A stretch of 64,000 nt of DNA, taken from contig NZ_CP071182.1 in assembly GCF_017298635.1 (NCBI RefSeq), positions 248,001 to 312,000 on the forward strand. Direction: 5' to 3'. Source of the DNA: Paenalicyclobacillus mengziensis. Its GTDB lineage: Bacteria > Bacillota > Bacilli > Alicyclobacillales > Alicyclobacillaceae. Within the stretch, counting starts at the first letter, position 1. Each line of letters begins with the position of its first letter. Both the position numbers and the translations under genes were made by a program. This document shows positions 1 to 9,525 of this stretch, piece after piece. Below the pieces are notes generated by a model. It was given only the letters and a program-made list of their open reading frames with translations. It made no database searches and was not told where the DNA came from.

Positions 1-1254
1 CAGGTCGGGCTTCTCTTTCTCGTCATCATCGCCAACATCGTGGCAAACTACGAAGGGGAATTGGCTCCTGTCGTCCCGCTCCTGCTACCGTTTCTAAAAC
101 TGAATTTGACCGACTATGGATTTATTGTCGGCGGTACAACCGTTGTCTCAGGTATCGTGTCAATGGTCCTTGGTTCACGTTTTGACCGCTACGGCCGCAC
201 CTTCTTTGTCGTACTCGGTACGTTTGTTACAGCTGTTGCCGTTTTTGCGATGGTCCTTGTACACAACACCATGGAGTTTCTGATTGTCCGCCTCATTATG
301 GCCATCATTCTTGGCTTGGTCCTCCCCGCCACCACTGGACTCGTTCGAGATTTCACGCCTCGTGTGGGTCGCGCCTTGGGATTTGGGCTGTGGACATTTG
401 GCCCGGTGGGTGCGAACTTCCTCGCAGCTGGCGTAGCAGGATGGACCTTGCCGATGTTTCATGACGCATGGCAGTCACAGTTTTACATCATGGGCACCCT
501 ATGCCTTGTCATCAGTATCATTGTGGCCTTCTTCATCCGCGATCTCGCTCCAAGCCTACGTGCCCAAGTCGTGAAGGACAAGAGCGACGTTCAAAAAGCA
601 GAATTAAAGGCCCGCCACAACAGCGGTGATATCGCCAATCCCCGCCTCGTCTTTGGTTCAGCACGAATCTGGGCACTGGCAGTTGGCATTGTCCTGTTCT
701 TGTTGGTCTATTATTTCACGACCGCTTTTGGCCCACTCTATCTGGCTGAAGTGTTCAAGTATCCCGCTTCAGAGGCCGCCGGCATCGCCAGCTACTTTTG
801 GCTCGCCAACCTCGGCAGTCTCATCCTCGTGGGCCTCATTTCGGACAAACTGCAGTTGCGCAAAATCTGTTCGCTGGTTGGAGTCGTCGGTATCATCATC
901 TTCATGTTCTTCTGGATCCACCTCATAGGACATACCGTCTCCGTGTCCACCATGATTTGGTACACCTCGCTTCAGGGGATTCTGCTCGGTATCGGTTTTG
1001 GCCCCTGGATGGCTTTGTATTCGGAAAATCTTGAAGATATCCACCCGACCCTTCAAGGCTCAGGTTGGGCACTCTGGTCGTTTGCACAGTACGTGATTGC
1101 AGGTATCTTTGGCGGTCTGACCTTCGTCATTGTGGGAGCCGTCGGATTCAACGGTTGGTTTTACATCTGTATGGCTGGAATGGTGATATACGGCATTGTG
1201 CTGCTCACGGCAGCCCGGGGTCCGTGGTTCCGCAGGTCAAGGGACGCGCGGTGA
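1..1254 (+). CDS. MFS transporter, 5' end outside window
   Basis: Secondary transporter of the major facilitator superfamily in the cytoplasmic membrane; the substrate cannot be read from the sequence. The reading frame is open from base 1 through GTG codons to a TGA at 1252, so the gene starts upstream of the window and the first in-window start is not its true start. About 410 residues with repeated hydrophobic helices are visible. The loop after the second visible helix reads GSRFDRYGRT, matching the MFS helix 2-3 motif (GxLaDRxGRR). A charged central loop (around KDKSDVQKAELKARH) separates the two six-helix halves. A strong hairpin terminator follows directly, so transcription probably ends here. 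Confidence 0.85.
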   Translation, partial: QVGLLFLVIIANIVANYEGELAPVVPLLLPFLKLNLTDYGFIVGGTTVVSGIVSMVLGSRFDRYGRTFFVVLGTFVTAVAVFAMVLVHNTMEFLIVRLIMAIILGLVLPATTGLVRDFTPRVGRALGFGLWTFGPVGANFLAAGVAGWTLPMFHDAWQSQFYIMGTLCLVISIIVAFFIRDLAPSLRAQVVKDKSDVQKAELKARHNSGDIANPRLVFGSARIWALAVGIVLFLLVYYFTTAFGPLYLAEVFKYPASEAAGIASYFWLANLGSLILVGLISDKLQLRKICSLVGVVGIIIFMFFWIHLIGHTVSVSTMIWYTSLQGILLGIGFGPWMALYSENLEDIHPTLQGSGWALWSFAQYVIAGIFGGLTFVIVGAVGFNGWFYICMAGMVIYGIVLLTAARGPWFRRSRDAR

Positions 1255-1278
1255 TATTACTGGGCTTAGGAGACAGGC

Positions 1279-1326
1279 AGACCGCGTTACAGCCAGGCGT
1301 CCTGGCCTCGTAACGCGGTCTTTTGC
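1279..1326 (+). terminator. Rho-independent terminator after MFS gene
   Basis: A perfect 12-bp inverted repeat (1279-1290 with 1310-1321) encloses a second perfect stem, GCCAGG-CGT-CCTGGC, and is followed by a T run. It starts 25 bp after the MFS stop codon. Confidence 0.85.
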
Positions 1327-1457
1327 TGTCCGGTTTAAGCCGTGCGTTAAGCGTTCAAGTCTTCGCGAACCGACGCTTGTGTGCTCAATTTGCGTAACGG
1401 GTGGTATCATAACAGTAAACACAGAGAGACTGTTGCGGGTGAGGAGAGATTGGACTC

Positions 1458-2144
1458 GTGATTGGAAAATTTCTAATCTTCTACTTGATTTTGAGACTCA
1501 CAGGGAACCCGTTTCTCGCCATTATCGTGCTCCTTGTGATTTATTATTTTGTCGACAGACGTTACATTGGCCTTCTCCCGAGTGTCACCAAACCCATTCG
1601 AAGGCGCCAGCGCATGGCTCAGCTTCGGCGTCAGGTCTATCTCAATCCACACGACAGTCCAGCGAAGCAGTACCTTGCAGAGGCCTACATTGAAGTCAAA
1701 CAGTACAGGAGCGCACTGAACCTCCTTGAAGACCTGCCAAAGCAGATGCAAGACTCACCAGATGTCCTGTACGACACGGGTCTTTGCCAGCTGAATCTCG
1801 GTAATGTGGATACGGGCGAGGCACTCATCCAACAGGCCCTGTCTGCGGACAACCGACTTCGACACGGCGAACCGTATTTAAAGCTGGCTGCGGCCATTGC
1901 CACCTCCGATGCACAACGGGCAAAGGAATACCTCCACGTGTTTCAGGAACAAAATGTCTCCTCCTGCGAGTCGTACTACCGACTCGGACAACTTGAGCAG
2001 TATTTCGGGAATTCTCGTGAGGCGAGATCTGCATGGCGCAACTGTCTCGATACCTACAGGGCATTGCCTCGATTTCGCAAGCGTTCAGAACGTCGCTGGG
2101 CCGTCATGGCCTTTTTTCGCTTGTCTTTCGGAGGCAGTCGATAG
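1458..2144 (+). CDS. Membrane-anchored TPR-repeat protein
   Basis: About 228 residues. The first 33 residues form one strongly hydrophobic segment (FLAIIVLLVIYYFV) followed by a basic stretch (KPIRRRQRMAQLRRQ), so the N-terminus is probably a membrane anchor with the rest in the cytosol. Residues about 65-195 show helix-turn-helix repeats with the TPR spacing (for example SPAKQYLAEAYIEVKQYRSAL and SPDVLYDTGLCQLNLGN). TPR domains bind proteins; no partner can be named. The start is GTG at 1458, with a purine-rich RBS (GAGGAGAG) about 9 bases upstream. It lies between a terminator and the GH18 gene 89 bp downstream on the same strand. Exact function unknown. Confidence 0.75.
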   Translation: MIGKFLIFYLILRLTGNPFLAIIVLLVIYYFVDRRYIGLLPSVTKPIRRRQRMAQLRRQVYLNPHDSPAKQYLAEAYIEVKQYRSALNLLEDLPKQMQDSPDVLYDTGLCQLNLGNVDTGEALIQQALSADNRLRHGEPYLKLAAAIATSDAQRAKEYLHVFQEQNVSSCESYYRLGQLEQYFGNSREARSAWRNCLDTYRALPRFRKRSERRWAVMAFFRLSFGGSR

Positions 2145-2233
2145 TCGACCAAATCTAGGTAAATGCCTAGAGAACCCCGGACATTCGCGGAATAGTGTGA
2201 TACGGATGATGCATGGAAAGGGCGTGACATGCC

Positions 2234-3646
2234 GTGCAGATCCATGTCGTAAAACGCGGCGAGACCCTCTGGTCGATTGCACAGAGGTACGGGGTCAGCA
2301 TCTCACAGATTATGAATGCCAATGACCTCCCAGACGGAGACCAACTCGTGCCCGGAGAGGCCCTCCTCGTCCCAGTTGGCTACCCAGAATACACCGTCCG
2401 ATATGGCGACAGCTTGTATCGCATCGCCCGCAGATATGGCACCACAACGGAAGCCATTGCGGGAATCAACCGGATTGCGAACGCTGCAAGCATCACTCCT
2501 TTAGAAAAGCTGACTATCCCTGTGTTGTTCTACACCGTCCGCTCCGGTGACACCTTATGGCAAATTGCTGCCCGCTTCGGAACAACCATCGGAGTGATTG
2601 TGGCTGCGAATCAATTGGCGAACGCATCCTTAATTTACGTGGGTCAGCGACTTCGTATCCCGAGGCCCAAAAGACCCACCATAGACGTGAACGCCTTCAC
2701 CATCCAGTTCGGCGAGTCTGGCGCAAGCACGGTGTCCGAAGTGACGGAATACCTGACGTACGTAAGCCCGTTTGGATACCGCATCGGAGCCGACGGCGGA
2801 CTTACTCCGATTGACGATACAGCGCAGCTCGAAGCCGCGAAAGCCGGCAACGTCGTGCCGATGATGGCCATCACAAACTTCTCAGCGACCGAAACCGGGA
2901 CTGCTCTCGCGCACACAGTACTGGCGAGTACCAGCATCCAGGATATACTGCTGACGAACATCATCAACACGATGAACCAAAAAGACTACCTCGGACTCAA
3001 CATTGATTTCGAGAATGTCGACCCGGGAGACAAAGACCTCTATAACGCTTTCCTGCAAAGGACTGTGAATCGGCTTCATCCACAGGGCTACTTCGTGTCT
3101 TCATCATTGGCGCCAAAGACCAGTGCCAATCAGAAAGGGTTACTTTACGAAGCCCACGACTACCCAGCGCACGGACGGATCCTCGATTTTGTCGTATTGA
3201 TGACCTACGAATGGGGCTATCGCCTCGGGCCGCCACAGGCAATTTCCCCACTCGACCAAATCAAGCGGGTCCTCGATTACGCGGTGAGTGTCATACCGCC
3301 AAACAAGATTCTGATGGGCTTTCAGTTGTACGCCAGAGACTGGCTGCTGCCGCATGTACAAGGGATGCAGGCAGAGACGTTTGGCATGCAGGAGGCCATT
3401 CGCCGAGCCGTGCGCTACGGAGCGACGATTCAATACGATAGAACCGCACAGTCACCGTATTTCAACTACACAGATATCAAAGGGCAAAATCACGAAGTGT
3501 GGTTTGAAGATGCACGCAGTGCGCTTGCCAAGCTTGATTTAATCGATGAGTATAACCTGCGCGGGGTGAGTTACTGGGTGCTCGGGTATCCTTTTCCGCA
3601 AAACTGGGTGCTTCTGGCCGACAACTATGTGACGCGCAAGTTGTAG
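2234..3646 (+). CDS. LysM (x3) - GH18 spore-type peptidoglycan hydrolase, YaaH/SleL-like
   Basis: Probable N-acetylglucosaminidase acting on spore cortex peptidoglycan. Three LysM modules occupy residues about 2-48, 53-97 and 100-145, each with the HVVKRGETLW or YTVRSGDTLW type start. A glycoside hydrolase family 18 domain follows from about residue 155. Its catalytic signature reads LGLNIDFENV with D258 and E260, matching the DxxDxDxE family motif with E260 as proton donor. B. subtilis YaaH has two LysM modules, so the third is an expansion. There is no signal peptide, as in YaaH, whose family members reach the spore surface from the mother cell. The start is GTG at 2234 behind GAAAGGG. Length (470 aa) is close to the family plus one LysM. 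Confidence 0.9.
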   Translation: MQIHVVKRGETLWSIAQRYGVSISQIMNANDLPDGDQLVPGEALLVPVGYPEYTVRYGDSLYRIARRYGTTTEAIAGINRIANAASITPLEKLTIPVLFYTVRSGDTLWQIAARFGTTIGVIVAANQLANASLIYVGQRLRIPRPKRPTIDVNAFTIQFGESGASTVSEVTEYLTYVSPFGYRIGADGGLTPIDDTAQLEAAKAGNVVPMMAITNFSATETGTALAHTVLASTSIQDILLTNIINTMNQKDYLGLNIDFENVDPGDKDLYNAFLQRTVNRLHPQGYFVSSSLAPKTSANQKGLLYEAHDYPAHGRILDFVVLMTYEWGYRLGPPQAISPLDQIKRVLDYAVSVIPPNKILMGFQLYARDWLLPHVQGMQAETFGMQEAIRRAVRYGATIQYDRTAQSPYFNYTDIKGQNHEVWFEDARSALAKLDLIDEYNLRGVSYWVLGYPFPQNWVLLADNYVTRKL

Positions 3647-3671
3647 ACGGACGTACGACCAAGAGCGAAAG

Positions 3672-3715
3672 GGCCCCGAAGAGGAAAGGCAACGTACCGC
3701 CTTACATCCGGGGCC
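3672..3715. terminator. Branched hairpin between convergent genes
   Basis: GGCCCCG (3672-3678) pairs with CGGGGCC (3709-3715), and an inner stem AAGGC/GCCTT (3686-3690 with 3699-3703) sits inside. It lies just after the GH18 stop and before the convergent S53 gene, the expected place for a shared terminator, but there is no clean T run on either side. Confidence 0.45.
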
Positions 3716-3735
3716 TTCAAGGCCTAACCCGCTGC

Positions 3736-3839
3736 AAACATCTGTCCCAAACATCTGTCCCAAACATCTGTCCCAAACATCTGTCCCAAACATCTGTCCC
3801 AAACATCTGTCCCAATCATCTGTCCCAATCATCTGTCCG
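3736..3839. repeat. Tandem repeat, 8 x 13 bp
   Basis: Eight contiguous copies of AAACATCTGTCCC. The last two carry A-to-T at position 3 and the final copy ends in G. The unit is not a multiple of three, so it is not coding. It lies between the convergent GH18 and S53 genes. Confidence 0.95.
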
Positions 3840-3887
3840 GAAGCGGACGCAGTGCAGAGCGGTATTAGAGAGTATTAGAGTGTTCTT

Positions 3888-5723
3888 TTATTTCAGACCT
3901 GCGATGGCATTTGCCAGGTTTGCCACGTTCAGCGATCCGATACCGCTGCCATCGTCGTAGCCCTTGACCCCGTAGTAATACCAGTTGTCGCCCGCTGTGA
4001 TGTCGTGGAAAGGCGATGTACTGGTGCCATACGCGTTGGGCGATGCAGCCAGTTGATACAGCATCGGATTCAAGAATCCGAGGCGAGTTCCAAGGTAGCT
4101 ATCCATCAAAGCCGTAATACCTGCGAGCTGCGGGGCAACGAAGCTGGTTCCACCCCAACCTGCCTGCCATCCGTTGTTGCCAGGACCAAACGTGTCATAT
4201 TCCGTGTAACCCGTAAACGGATCGGCATTGAGCGAAATGTCTGGTACGTTGCGCCCACCGCTGTTCACTCCAGCGATGCCGTTCTGATACCACGGTGTCG
4301 CAAACGAGGTGCTGACACCACCGCCTCCACCAACCGGATAGAAGATGGACTTTGCCTGACCGTAGCTGAAGTTTGTACCGTACATAGCGTTAAAGGACTG
4401 GTAGTTGTTCAGGATATAATCCCAGCCCCATACGCTTTCTTGCGGCACGGTATAGAATCCCAAGTTCGCGGGATACGTGGTGCCGCCTGCTGCGGTGATG
4501 AACGGATCGGACGCGGGGCTATCGACAGCCAGCTTGTTTTGGTTGTGATTCTGATCGTACGCCCCAGAGTCACCTGCGGCTGCAAACATGGAGATTCCTT
4601 CTGCCGCACCTTCCTGGAACGCTTGCTCCATCATGAGACGATAGGCTGGGGTCTCGTACCCTTCCCATTCGCCCCAACTGGTGGACATGACAGAAACGGA
4701 GTCATCTGCGGCAACCTTGTAGAACAAGTCTACAAAGCCGGGGTTCGTATTTGGTGCCTCGTACACATTGATGTGCGCACCTGGTGCCATCGACCCGGAC
4801 TGCTGGACGTCAAGCGTCGTCTCCCCCGCACCCGGTTGATGCACGCCTGCTGGGAAGCCACCATCCACTGGAATCACTGTAATCCGATTTTGTACTGTGC
4901 TGATGCCATAGGTTTTCCAATATGTGTACGCGTCACTGGGGTTAAAGTTCGCGAGCGTGGCAATGCCGATGGTTTGGCCCTTGCCTGTTGCCTTCGTGTA
5001 GAGCGGATTGATGTTGTAGAATGAGCGAACCTGTGCGGGGCCGTATTGCCCAGGAGCTTCCGCTGGCGCACCACTCGCATCCATCTTCACTTGGGACGTT
5101 TGGCTGGTATAACTCGACTGGTTCATCGTGCTTGCCTTCAAATCAGTAAAAGTAGTTAGGCCCGTAATGCCGAGAATGAGGTTGCTGATGGATGACGGTA
5201 CCTGCGGGTCGGAGGAATTGGCGAAAAAAGTCTTGTTCCCGTGCTGGTATTGGTTGATGCTGACGTTAAACGCACTTTCAATCGCACCTATCGGTCCGGT
5301 GGCCTCAATCACGAGGTGATTGGAGTATGTAGTCGTGACCGTCAGACCCTGACTCGTGAGAAAATTTTCCACCGATTTGACATCGGCATTGCTCGGGGCG
5401 AAGTCCTCAACGAACTGACTCGCGCTGAGGAAATGATGATAGTTCGGACTGGCTGGGTCTTCGGTCGACTGAATGAAACTCGTCAGGCTTTGGCCATTGT
5501 AATTGTGCGTTTTCAGAATGATAGAGATGTCCATCTGTTTGCCCGAAGACGCGGGGCCCTGGTTCGTCGATTGACTCAGCAGGTTGGAATCTGTGTTGCC
5601 TGTGAGGGTGCTTTTCCCGTTGCTGGAGGCGTTCGCTGCAGCCAAGGCCGGTGAAACCCCGGCATAGGCCATCGCCGCTACCATACAGGCTGTGGCAATT
5701 ACAGACTTCTTCATTTGGCTCAT
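3888..5723 (-). CDS. Secreted S53 (sedolisin/kumamolisin-type) serine-carboxyl peptidase
   Basis: Acid-active secreted endopeptidase precursor, about 611 residues. It has a signal peptide (MKKSVIATACMVAAMAYAG, cleavage near ALA-AANA), a pro-kumamolisin activation domain (about residues 60-190), then the S53 catalytic domain. The catalytic set is visible: E301 and D305 in GETTLDVQ (spacing 4, as E78/D82 of kumamolisin) and S527 in GGTSFVAPQ. A C-terminal Asp/Gly-rich segment (DITAG, GYDDGSGIG) fits the family calcium site. The frame is open to 5777, but that ATG overlaps a TATAAT box; GGAAAGG lies 9 bases before the ATG at 5723, so the latter was chosen. Consistent with an acidophile feeding on protein. 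Confidence 0.93.
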   Translation of the reverse strand: MSQMKKSVIATACMVAAMAYAGVSPALAAANASSNGKSTLTGNTDSNLLSQSTNQGPASSGKQMDISIILKTHNYNGQSLTSFIQSTEDPASPNYHHFLSASQFVEDFAPSNADVKSVENFLTSQGLTVTTTYSNHLVIEATGPIGAIESAFNVSINQYQHGNKTFFANSSDPQVPSSISNLILGITGLTTFTDLKASTMNQSSYTSQTSQVKMDASGAPAEAPGQYGPAQVRSFYNINPLYTKATGKGQTIGIATLANFNPSDAYTYWKTYGISTVQNRITVIPVDGGFPAGVHQPGAGETTLDVQQSGSMAPGAHINVYEAPNTNPGFVDLFYKVAADDSVSVMSTSWGEWEGYETPAYRLMMEQAFQEGAAEGISMFAAAGDSGAYDQNHNQNKLAVDSPASDPFITAAGGTTYPANLGFYTVPQESVWGWDYILNNYQSFNAMYGTNFSYGQAKSIFYPVGGGGGVSTSFATPWYQNGIAGVNSGGRNVPDISLNADPFTGYTEYDTFGPGNNGWQAGWGGTSFVAPQLAGITALMDSYLGTRLGFLNPMLYQLAASPNAYGTSTSPFHDITAGDNWYYYGVKGYDDGSGIGSLNVANLANAIAGLK

Positions 5724-5822
5724 CCGATTCATCCTTTCCTTCATTTCTGAATATCGTGTTAATTTTACCAAACTCATTATACTATGAAAATTTTAGGATA
5801 TATATACCCATCAAACTTGCTC

Positions 5823-6872
5823 TTAGAGTCTCCTTTTGTGCCGAAGGCGGATGACCTGAAGGGAAGCGAGTTCCTTCGGGGTGAGCCTGCGCGCATAGGC
5901 AGCAGTTCTTGGCTGAACGATTCGCACACGCCCTATGGCTCCGGGCTGTGCAACGCGAATTTGAAATCGCTGCATCGCCCAGTGGACTGGAAACGAGATA
6001 GACAGGCGTCCGTCCGCAGTACCTGCATAATTGACTGCGGCCGCAAAGTTGTCTTTTTGCCTCAGCCAGACCGAACCAGAGTCACCTGGAAGAGATACCG
6101 ACCTCGCGCCACGAATGACGGTCTGGTTTCGAAACGTCAGCGTACCGAGATTGGGTCCATAATCGATGACGATGTCTGTATTCACGGACTCCACCGTTCC
6201 GTACCGGAGACCCGTCGTACGGCCTACCTTTTTGAACCTGTCTCCCACGCGGTACGACGTGACGTACCCAGGAAGTACGCCAACAGTCGCATATCGAGGT
6301 GATAGAATGCCGTTACGGAGGGGGGTTGAAAGCGCAGCGTCAATGAGATTCAGCGCCTTTTTCTTCAAGCGCACGAAACGGGATAGGTAGCCAACCCCGT
6401 CAATCCCGGGCCGTCCGTTATCCGCTCCGCCTGGTTGCAGCGTTTCCACACGATTTACTGAGTTGATGGGGTTTGTCAACACATGGTTGTTGCTAAAAAT
6501 GTACAGCTGATTCGGGTGGCGAGCATTTGCAACAACCAGCCCGAGTGTCCCGGACCCCGCGATTGTCCCAATGCTGTAGCCAGCAGGGACGGGCCGAATG
6601 CGTCTCGTATAATCGGTATGGGAACGGATTTTTGCTGTCTTCATCACTCTGACAGGGACCGCTACATGCTTCTGATTTCGAATCAATTTTAAGGGCGCAG
6701 AGATGCCAAGAGAAACAGCAGATAGTGCATTCGCGTACACGATAACGGCGGCACCTTTATTCGGATGCTTTCTATCGAGGTAACCGACCCCAACCCCATG
6801 CACCTTTGGGTGCCTCAGCAACGACGCAGCAATCCGCTCTTTAATGGCATATGCATGTGCAAATGTGGCCAT
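5823..6872 (-). CDS. Trypsin-like (chymotrypsin-fold) serine protease homologue
   Basis: About 349 residues. A chymotrypsin-like triad can be assigned: H130 in SNNHVL, an Asp in the LIDAAL segment, and S265 in PGDSGS. The N-terminal region (KERIAASLLRHPKVHGVGVGY ...) and the LQPGGADNGRPGIDGVG stretch are typical of bacterial Nal1-like proteases, often annotated hypothetical. No signal peptide is seen, so it may act inside the cell or leave by another route. The C-terminal about 40 residues are very basic (RRLTPKELASLQVIRLRHKRRL). A GGGATGGG element precedes ATG 6872 better than ATG 6884. It lies upstream of the S53 gene on the same strand, about 100 bp apart. Substrate unknown. Confidence 0.75.
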   Translation of the reverse strand: MATFAHAYAIKERIAASLLRHPKVHGVGVGYLDRKHPNKGAAVIVYANALSAVSLGISAPLKLIRNQKHVAVPVRVMKTAKIRSHTDYTRRIRPVPAGYSIGTIAGSGTLGLVVANARHPNQLYIFSNNHVLTNPINSVNRVETLQPGGADNGRPGIDGVGYLSRFVRLKKKALNLIDAALSTPLRNGILSPRYATVGVLPGYVTSYRVGDRFKKVGRTTGLRYGTVESVNTDIVIDYGPNLGTLTFRNQTVIRGARSVSLPGDSGSVWLRQKDNFAAAVNYAGTADGRLSISFPVHWAMQRFQIRVAQPGAIGRVRIVQPRTAAYARRLTPKELASLQVIRLRHKRRL

Positions 6873-6953
6873 GTCCCATCCCATCTTCCCTGAGTTTTAC
6901 GTTAGTGTATTGCACTCTAGGAAGAAGTGATTGGGCAGGCCTTTATCGAATCG

Positions 6954-8138
6954 TCAGAGTTGCCTCCAGCAACGAATGCATACCGGGCGAAAAATGCTCC
7001 TCATCTGCCCCGTTTCAGTGGGCATGCCAGTCTCCGGATTCATTCGATAGGTGACGATACTGTCCCCAAGCTGGTTCGCTGCCAGCATGAAACGGCCGTC
7101 AGGAGTCAGTGCAAAGTTGCGGGGATACGACCCTTGTGTTGAAGCAAACCCCTGACCGGTCAACCGCCCGGACGGTTCGTCAATGCGAAAGACAGCAATA
7201 CTGTCGTGTCCGCGGTTCGACGCATAGAGGAACGCCCCGTCGGACGAGATGTGTACGTCGGCTGCAAAACTCTTACCTGTGTATTTTTCAGGCAGCGTTG
7301 AAACGGTTTCTATCTCCGTGAGCAGTCCGGTCTGCGCGTCAAGATTAAACGCAGTGACGGTCGAGTCGAGTTCATTGGTCACATACGCATACCTGCTTGT
7401 CGGGTGAAAGACAAGGTGACGCGGTCCTCTGCCTGGTTTCATCGCCACCGCTCCATGCAATGTCAGCCGCCTCTTTGCTGTGTCCAACTGATAGATGACA
7501 ATTTCATCCGTGCCGAGGTCCTGGACATAAACGTACCTTCCGGATGGGCCAATGACCGTCGAATGCGGATGCGGTCCCTGCTGTCTGTCTTCGTTCACGC
7601 TTCGCCCATGATGCATGATGCTCTGCTCCACTTTTAGCTTTCCGCTGTTCACTCCGGATTCTGAAGCTTGGTTGTGCCCCTGATGCGTACGCTCGTCCCC
7701 ATCTTTGTCTTCTCTGTCGCTGATTGAAAACAGCGCGATATTTTCTCCGAAGTAATTGGCAACAACCGCAACGCTCCCCGTCTCGTCAAGCTGGACGAAG
7801 CAAGGGGCTGCGCCTAGAGTAGATTGTGCAGCTTCTAATGAGAGCCGACCGGACTCTTTGTCGACGGAGTAGAGAACGAGGTGTCCGGGTGCATCGATGA
7901 CTTCACTAACAGCTAGCAGCCGGTTGTGCCGCTCATCGAGTTCCAAAAACGATGGATTCAGGATGCCGGAAGTTGTACTTAACAGATGCAGCGCTCCAGA
8001 GTTACCATCGAGTTGATAAACGTAAATCCCAGGCTCATCTGCCTCTGCGTATGTCCCCACGTAGATGGTGTATGTAGTGTTTTTAGGGTCCCCTGCTGCC
8101 TTGCCTGTTGCGTTGCCTGCTGCCTTGCCTTCCACCAT
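6954..8138 (-). CDS. Lactonase-family beta-propeller protein (Pgl/YkgB-like)
   Basis: 394 residues of the seven-bladed beta-propeller lactonase family that includes 6-phosphogluconolactonase (Pgl), which hydrolyses 6-phosphogluconolactone. Family hallmarks: YVGTYAEADEPGIYVY at the start of the propeller, GPHPHSTVIGPSGRYVYVQDLGTDEI in the middle, GRGPRHLVFHP, and PVCIR near the end. The first about 20 residues (GKAAGNATGKAAGD) are a low-complexity extension encoded by a local DNA repeat, and residues around 140-170 hold a charged insertion (SDREDKDGDERTHQGHNQ). The ATG at 8138 has AGGGG four to five bases upstream. Whether it uses 6-phosphogluconolactone cannot be told from sequence. Confidence 0.85.
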   Translation of the reverse strand: MVEGKAAGNATGKAAGDPKNTTYTIYVGTYAEADEPGIYVYQLDGNSGALHLLSTTSGILNPSFLELDERHNRLLAVSEVIDAPGHLVLYSVDKESGRLSLEAAQSTLGAAPCFVQLDETGSVAVVANYFGENIALFSISDREDKDGDERTHQGHNQASESGVNSGKLKVEQSIMHHGRSVNEDRQQGPHPHSTVIGPSGRYVYVQDLGTDEIVIYQLDTAKRRLTLHGAVAMKPGRGPRHLVFHPTSRYAYVTNELDSTVTAFNLDAQTGLLTEIETVSTLPEKYTGKSFAADVHISSDGAFLYASNRGHDSIAVFRIDEPSGRLTGQGFASTQGSYPRNFALTPDGRFMLAANQLGDSIVTYRMNPETGMPTETGQMRSIFRPVCIRCWRQL

Positions 8139-8207
8139 GATTCCCCTGCCCTTCCTCTACTTCTTTGGACTCCATGCTCTACTATCTGAGCCGCTGTCTG
8201 GGCCTTG

Positions 8208-8255
8208 CTTCTGAGCACCGTCTGGGGTGTCCTTCTGAGCACCGTCTGGGGTGTC
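8208..8255. repeat. Tandem repeat, 2 x 24 bp
   Basis: Two exact copies (8208-8231 and 8232-8255) of a unit beginning CTTCTGAGCACC, with a partial third copy after 8256. It lies between the lactonase start and the acetyltransferase stop. Confidence 0.9.
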
Positions 8256-8273
8256 CTTCTGCCAGGCCTCTCC

Positions 8274-9485
8274 CTAGAAAAAGTCGTACAAGAACGGAGT
8301 TTGGGGCGGTAGGCTCTGCTCCAATGCTTGAATGGTCTCTCGCGATCCGCTGATACGCCCCAACTGCTGCAACAGACTCGGGCGTTGATAACCAAACATC
8401 ACGGCTGTCAATGTTTGTATATCCATAGATACGACATCAAGCAAGGAATCACTTGAATCGACTGAAAGACGTTCAACCGTCACATCACCGCTGTCAGCGA
8501 CCGGCAATCGAACCTGAAATGTCCCTTCGTTCCAAGGAGCGTGCACATCTGTGACACGGATATTCAGCAGCGTATTGGAAAGGTTGGATGCGTCGTGAGC
8601 GAGTGGAAATCGTACAAACGGAAACTGTCGAAGGAATTTCTCCACATCAACGATACGAGCCATAAAGTAAGGAACAATCTCTTGCGTGATGCGCGGGTTT
8701 GGAAGCAGGAACGGCAGTACATCATTTGTCGGCGCAATCAACGTCACCTTGTCTGCCATGGAATCGTGGTTGTTGATGAAGTTCCACAAACCCTGGCGTG
8801 CCTCTTCCGTAATGTAGACAAACTCATGAATGGTCAGTGTAGACTGCTTTACCTGGTAGACGATGTACCCCTCTGCAGCACCGGATTCGGTTTGATACCC
8901 CGCCCGGATGGCCGTCCCCCAACGCTTTTCTCGCCGCTGCCACCACTCGTCCGTACGTTGCAACATGCCGCTGTAGCGCGAGGCAAATGTCTCATACGGG
9001 GGCTTCAGTTCGTTAAGGTCATCGGATCGGCGGACAGAACCAACTGCGTCCGAAAACTTCGGCCAATCCACCTTATGGATTGTGTACTGCTTGCGATCGA
9101 TGCAGTGTTCCCATCCGTATTTACGGTAAAAGGAAAACGAAAATGGAGCCAGGAGTGAGACCACTTGACCGGCATCCTTCATCACACCGAGCGCGTGATG
9201 GAGGAGTTGGGCCACTCTCCCGCCGCGGCGGTATTCTGGCCATGTTGCTACACCCGCGACACCGCCCATTGCAAATGGGACGCCGCCGATGTAGACCGAG
9301 AAGGGCAACAGATGAAGCTTTGCTGCGAGATTGTTATTGACGTACACAGCATAGATCTGCTCGGGATTGGTATCCTGCCTCGCCTCTATCCATTCACTCT
9401 CGGGAATTTCGTACTGAAATGCAAACTGGCTCAGTTTCAGGCTGCCATCGATATCTTCTTGTCGCAGTGTGCGAATCTCGTCCAA
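8274..9485 (-). CDS. Eis-type GNAT N-acetyltransferase
   Basis: 403 residues. It has an N-terminal GNAT domain with the acetyl-CoA binding loop seen as WPEYRRGGRVAQLLHHAL (Q/RxxGxG/A type), a second GNAT-like region, and a C-terminal SCP2-like domain ending in a hydrophobic tail with terminal carboxylate (FLYDFF). This is the layout of the Eis/enhanced-intracellular-survival family, which acetylates aminoglycosides or other amines in some species; the natural substrate here is unknown. The start codon is TTG at 9485 behind GGAG at nine bases. Its 5' end is 40 bp from the remnant recombinase. Confidence 0.87.
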   Translation of the reverse strand: MDEIRTLRQEDIDGSLKLSQFAFQYEIPESEWIEARQDTNPEQIYAVYVNNNLAAKLHLLPFSVYIGGVPFAMGGVAGVATWPEYRRGGRVAQLLHHALGVMKDAGQVVSLLAPFSFSFYRKYGWEHCIDRKQYTIHKVDWPKFSDAVGSVRRSDDLNELKPPYETFASRYSGMLQRTDEWWQRREKRWGTAIRAGYQTESGAAEGYIVYQVKQSTLTIHEFVYITEEARQGLWNFINNHDSMADKVTLIAPTNDVLPFLLPNPRITQEIVPYFMARIVDVEKFLRQFPFVRFPLAHDASNLSNTLLNIRVTDVHAPWNEGTFQVRLPVADSGDVTVERLSVDSSDSLLDVVSMDIQTLTAVMFGYQRPSLLQQLGRISGSRETIQALEQSLPPQTPFLYDFF

Positions 9486-9525
9486 AGTGCACGTCTCCTA
9501 ACGTGAGCAAATAATGCTCCATGTC

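Noticed and set aside
4005..5024. 339-aa frame antisense to the S53 protease
   Set aside because: Complement of a coding region with intact catalytic motifs; its product resembles no family.
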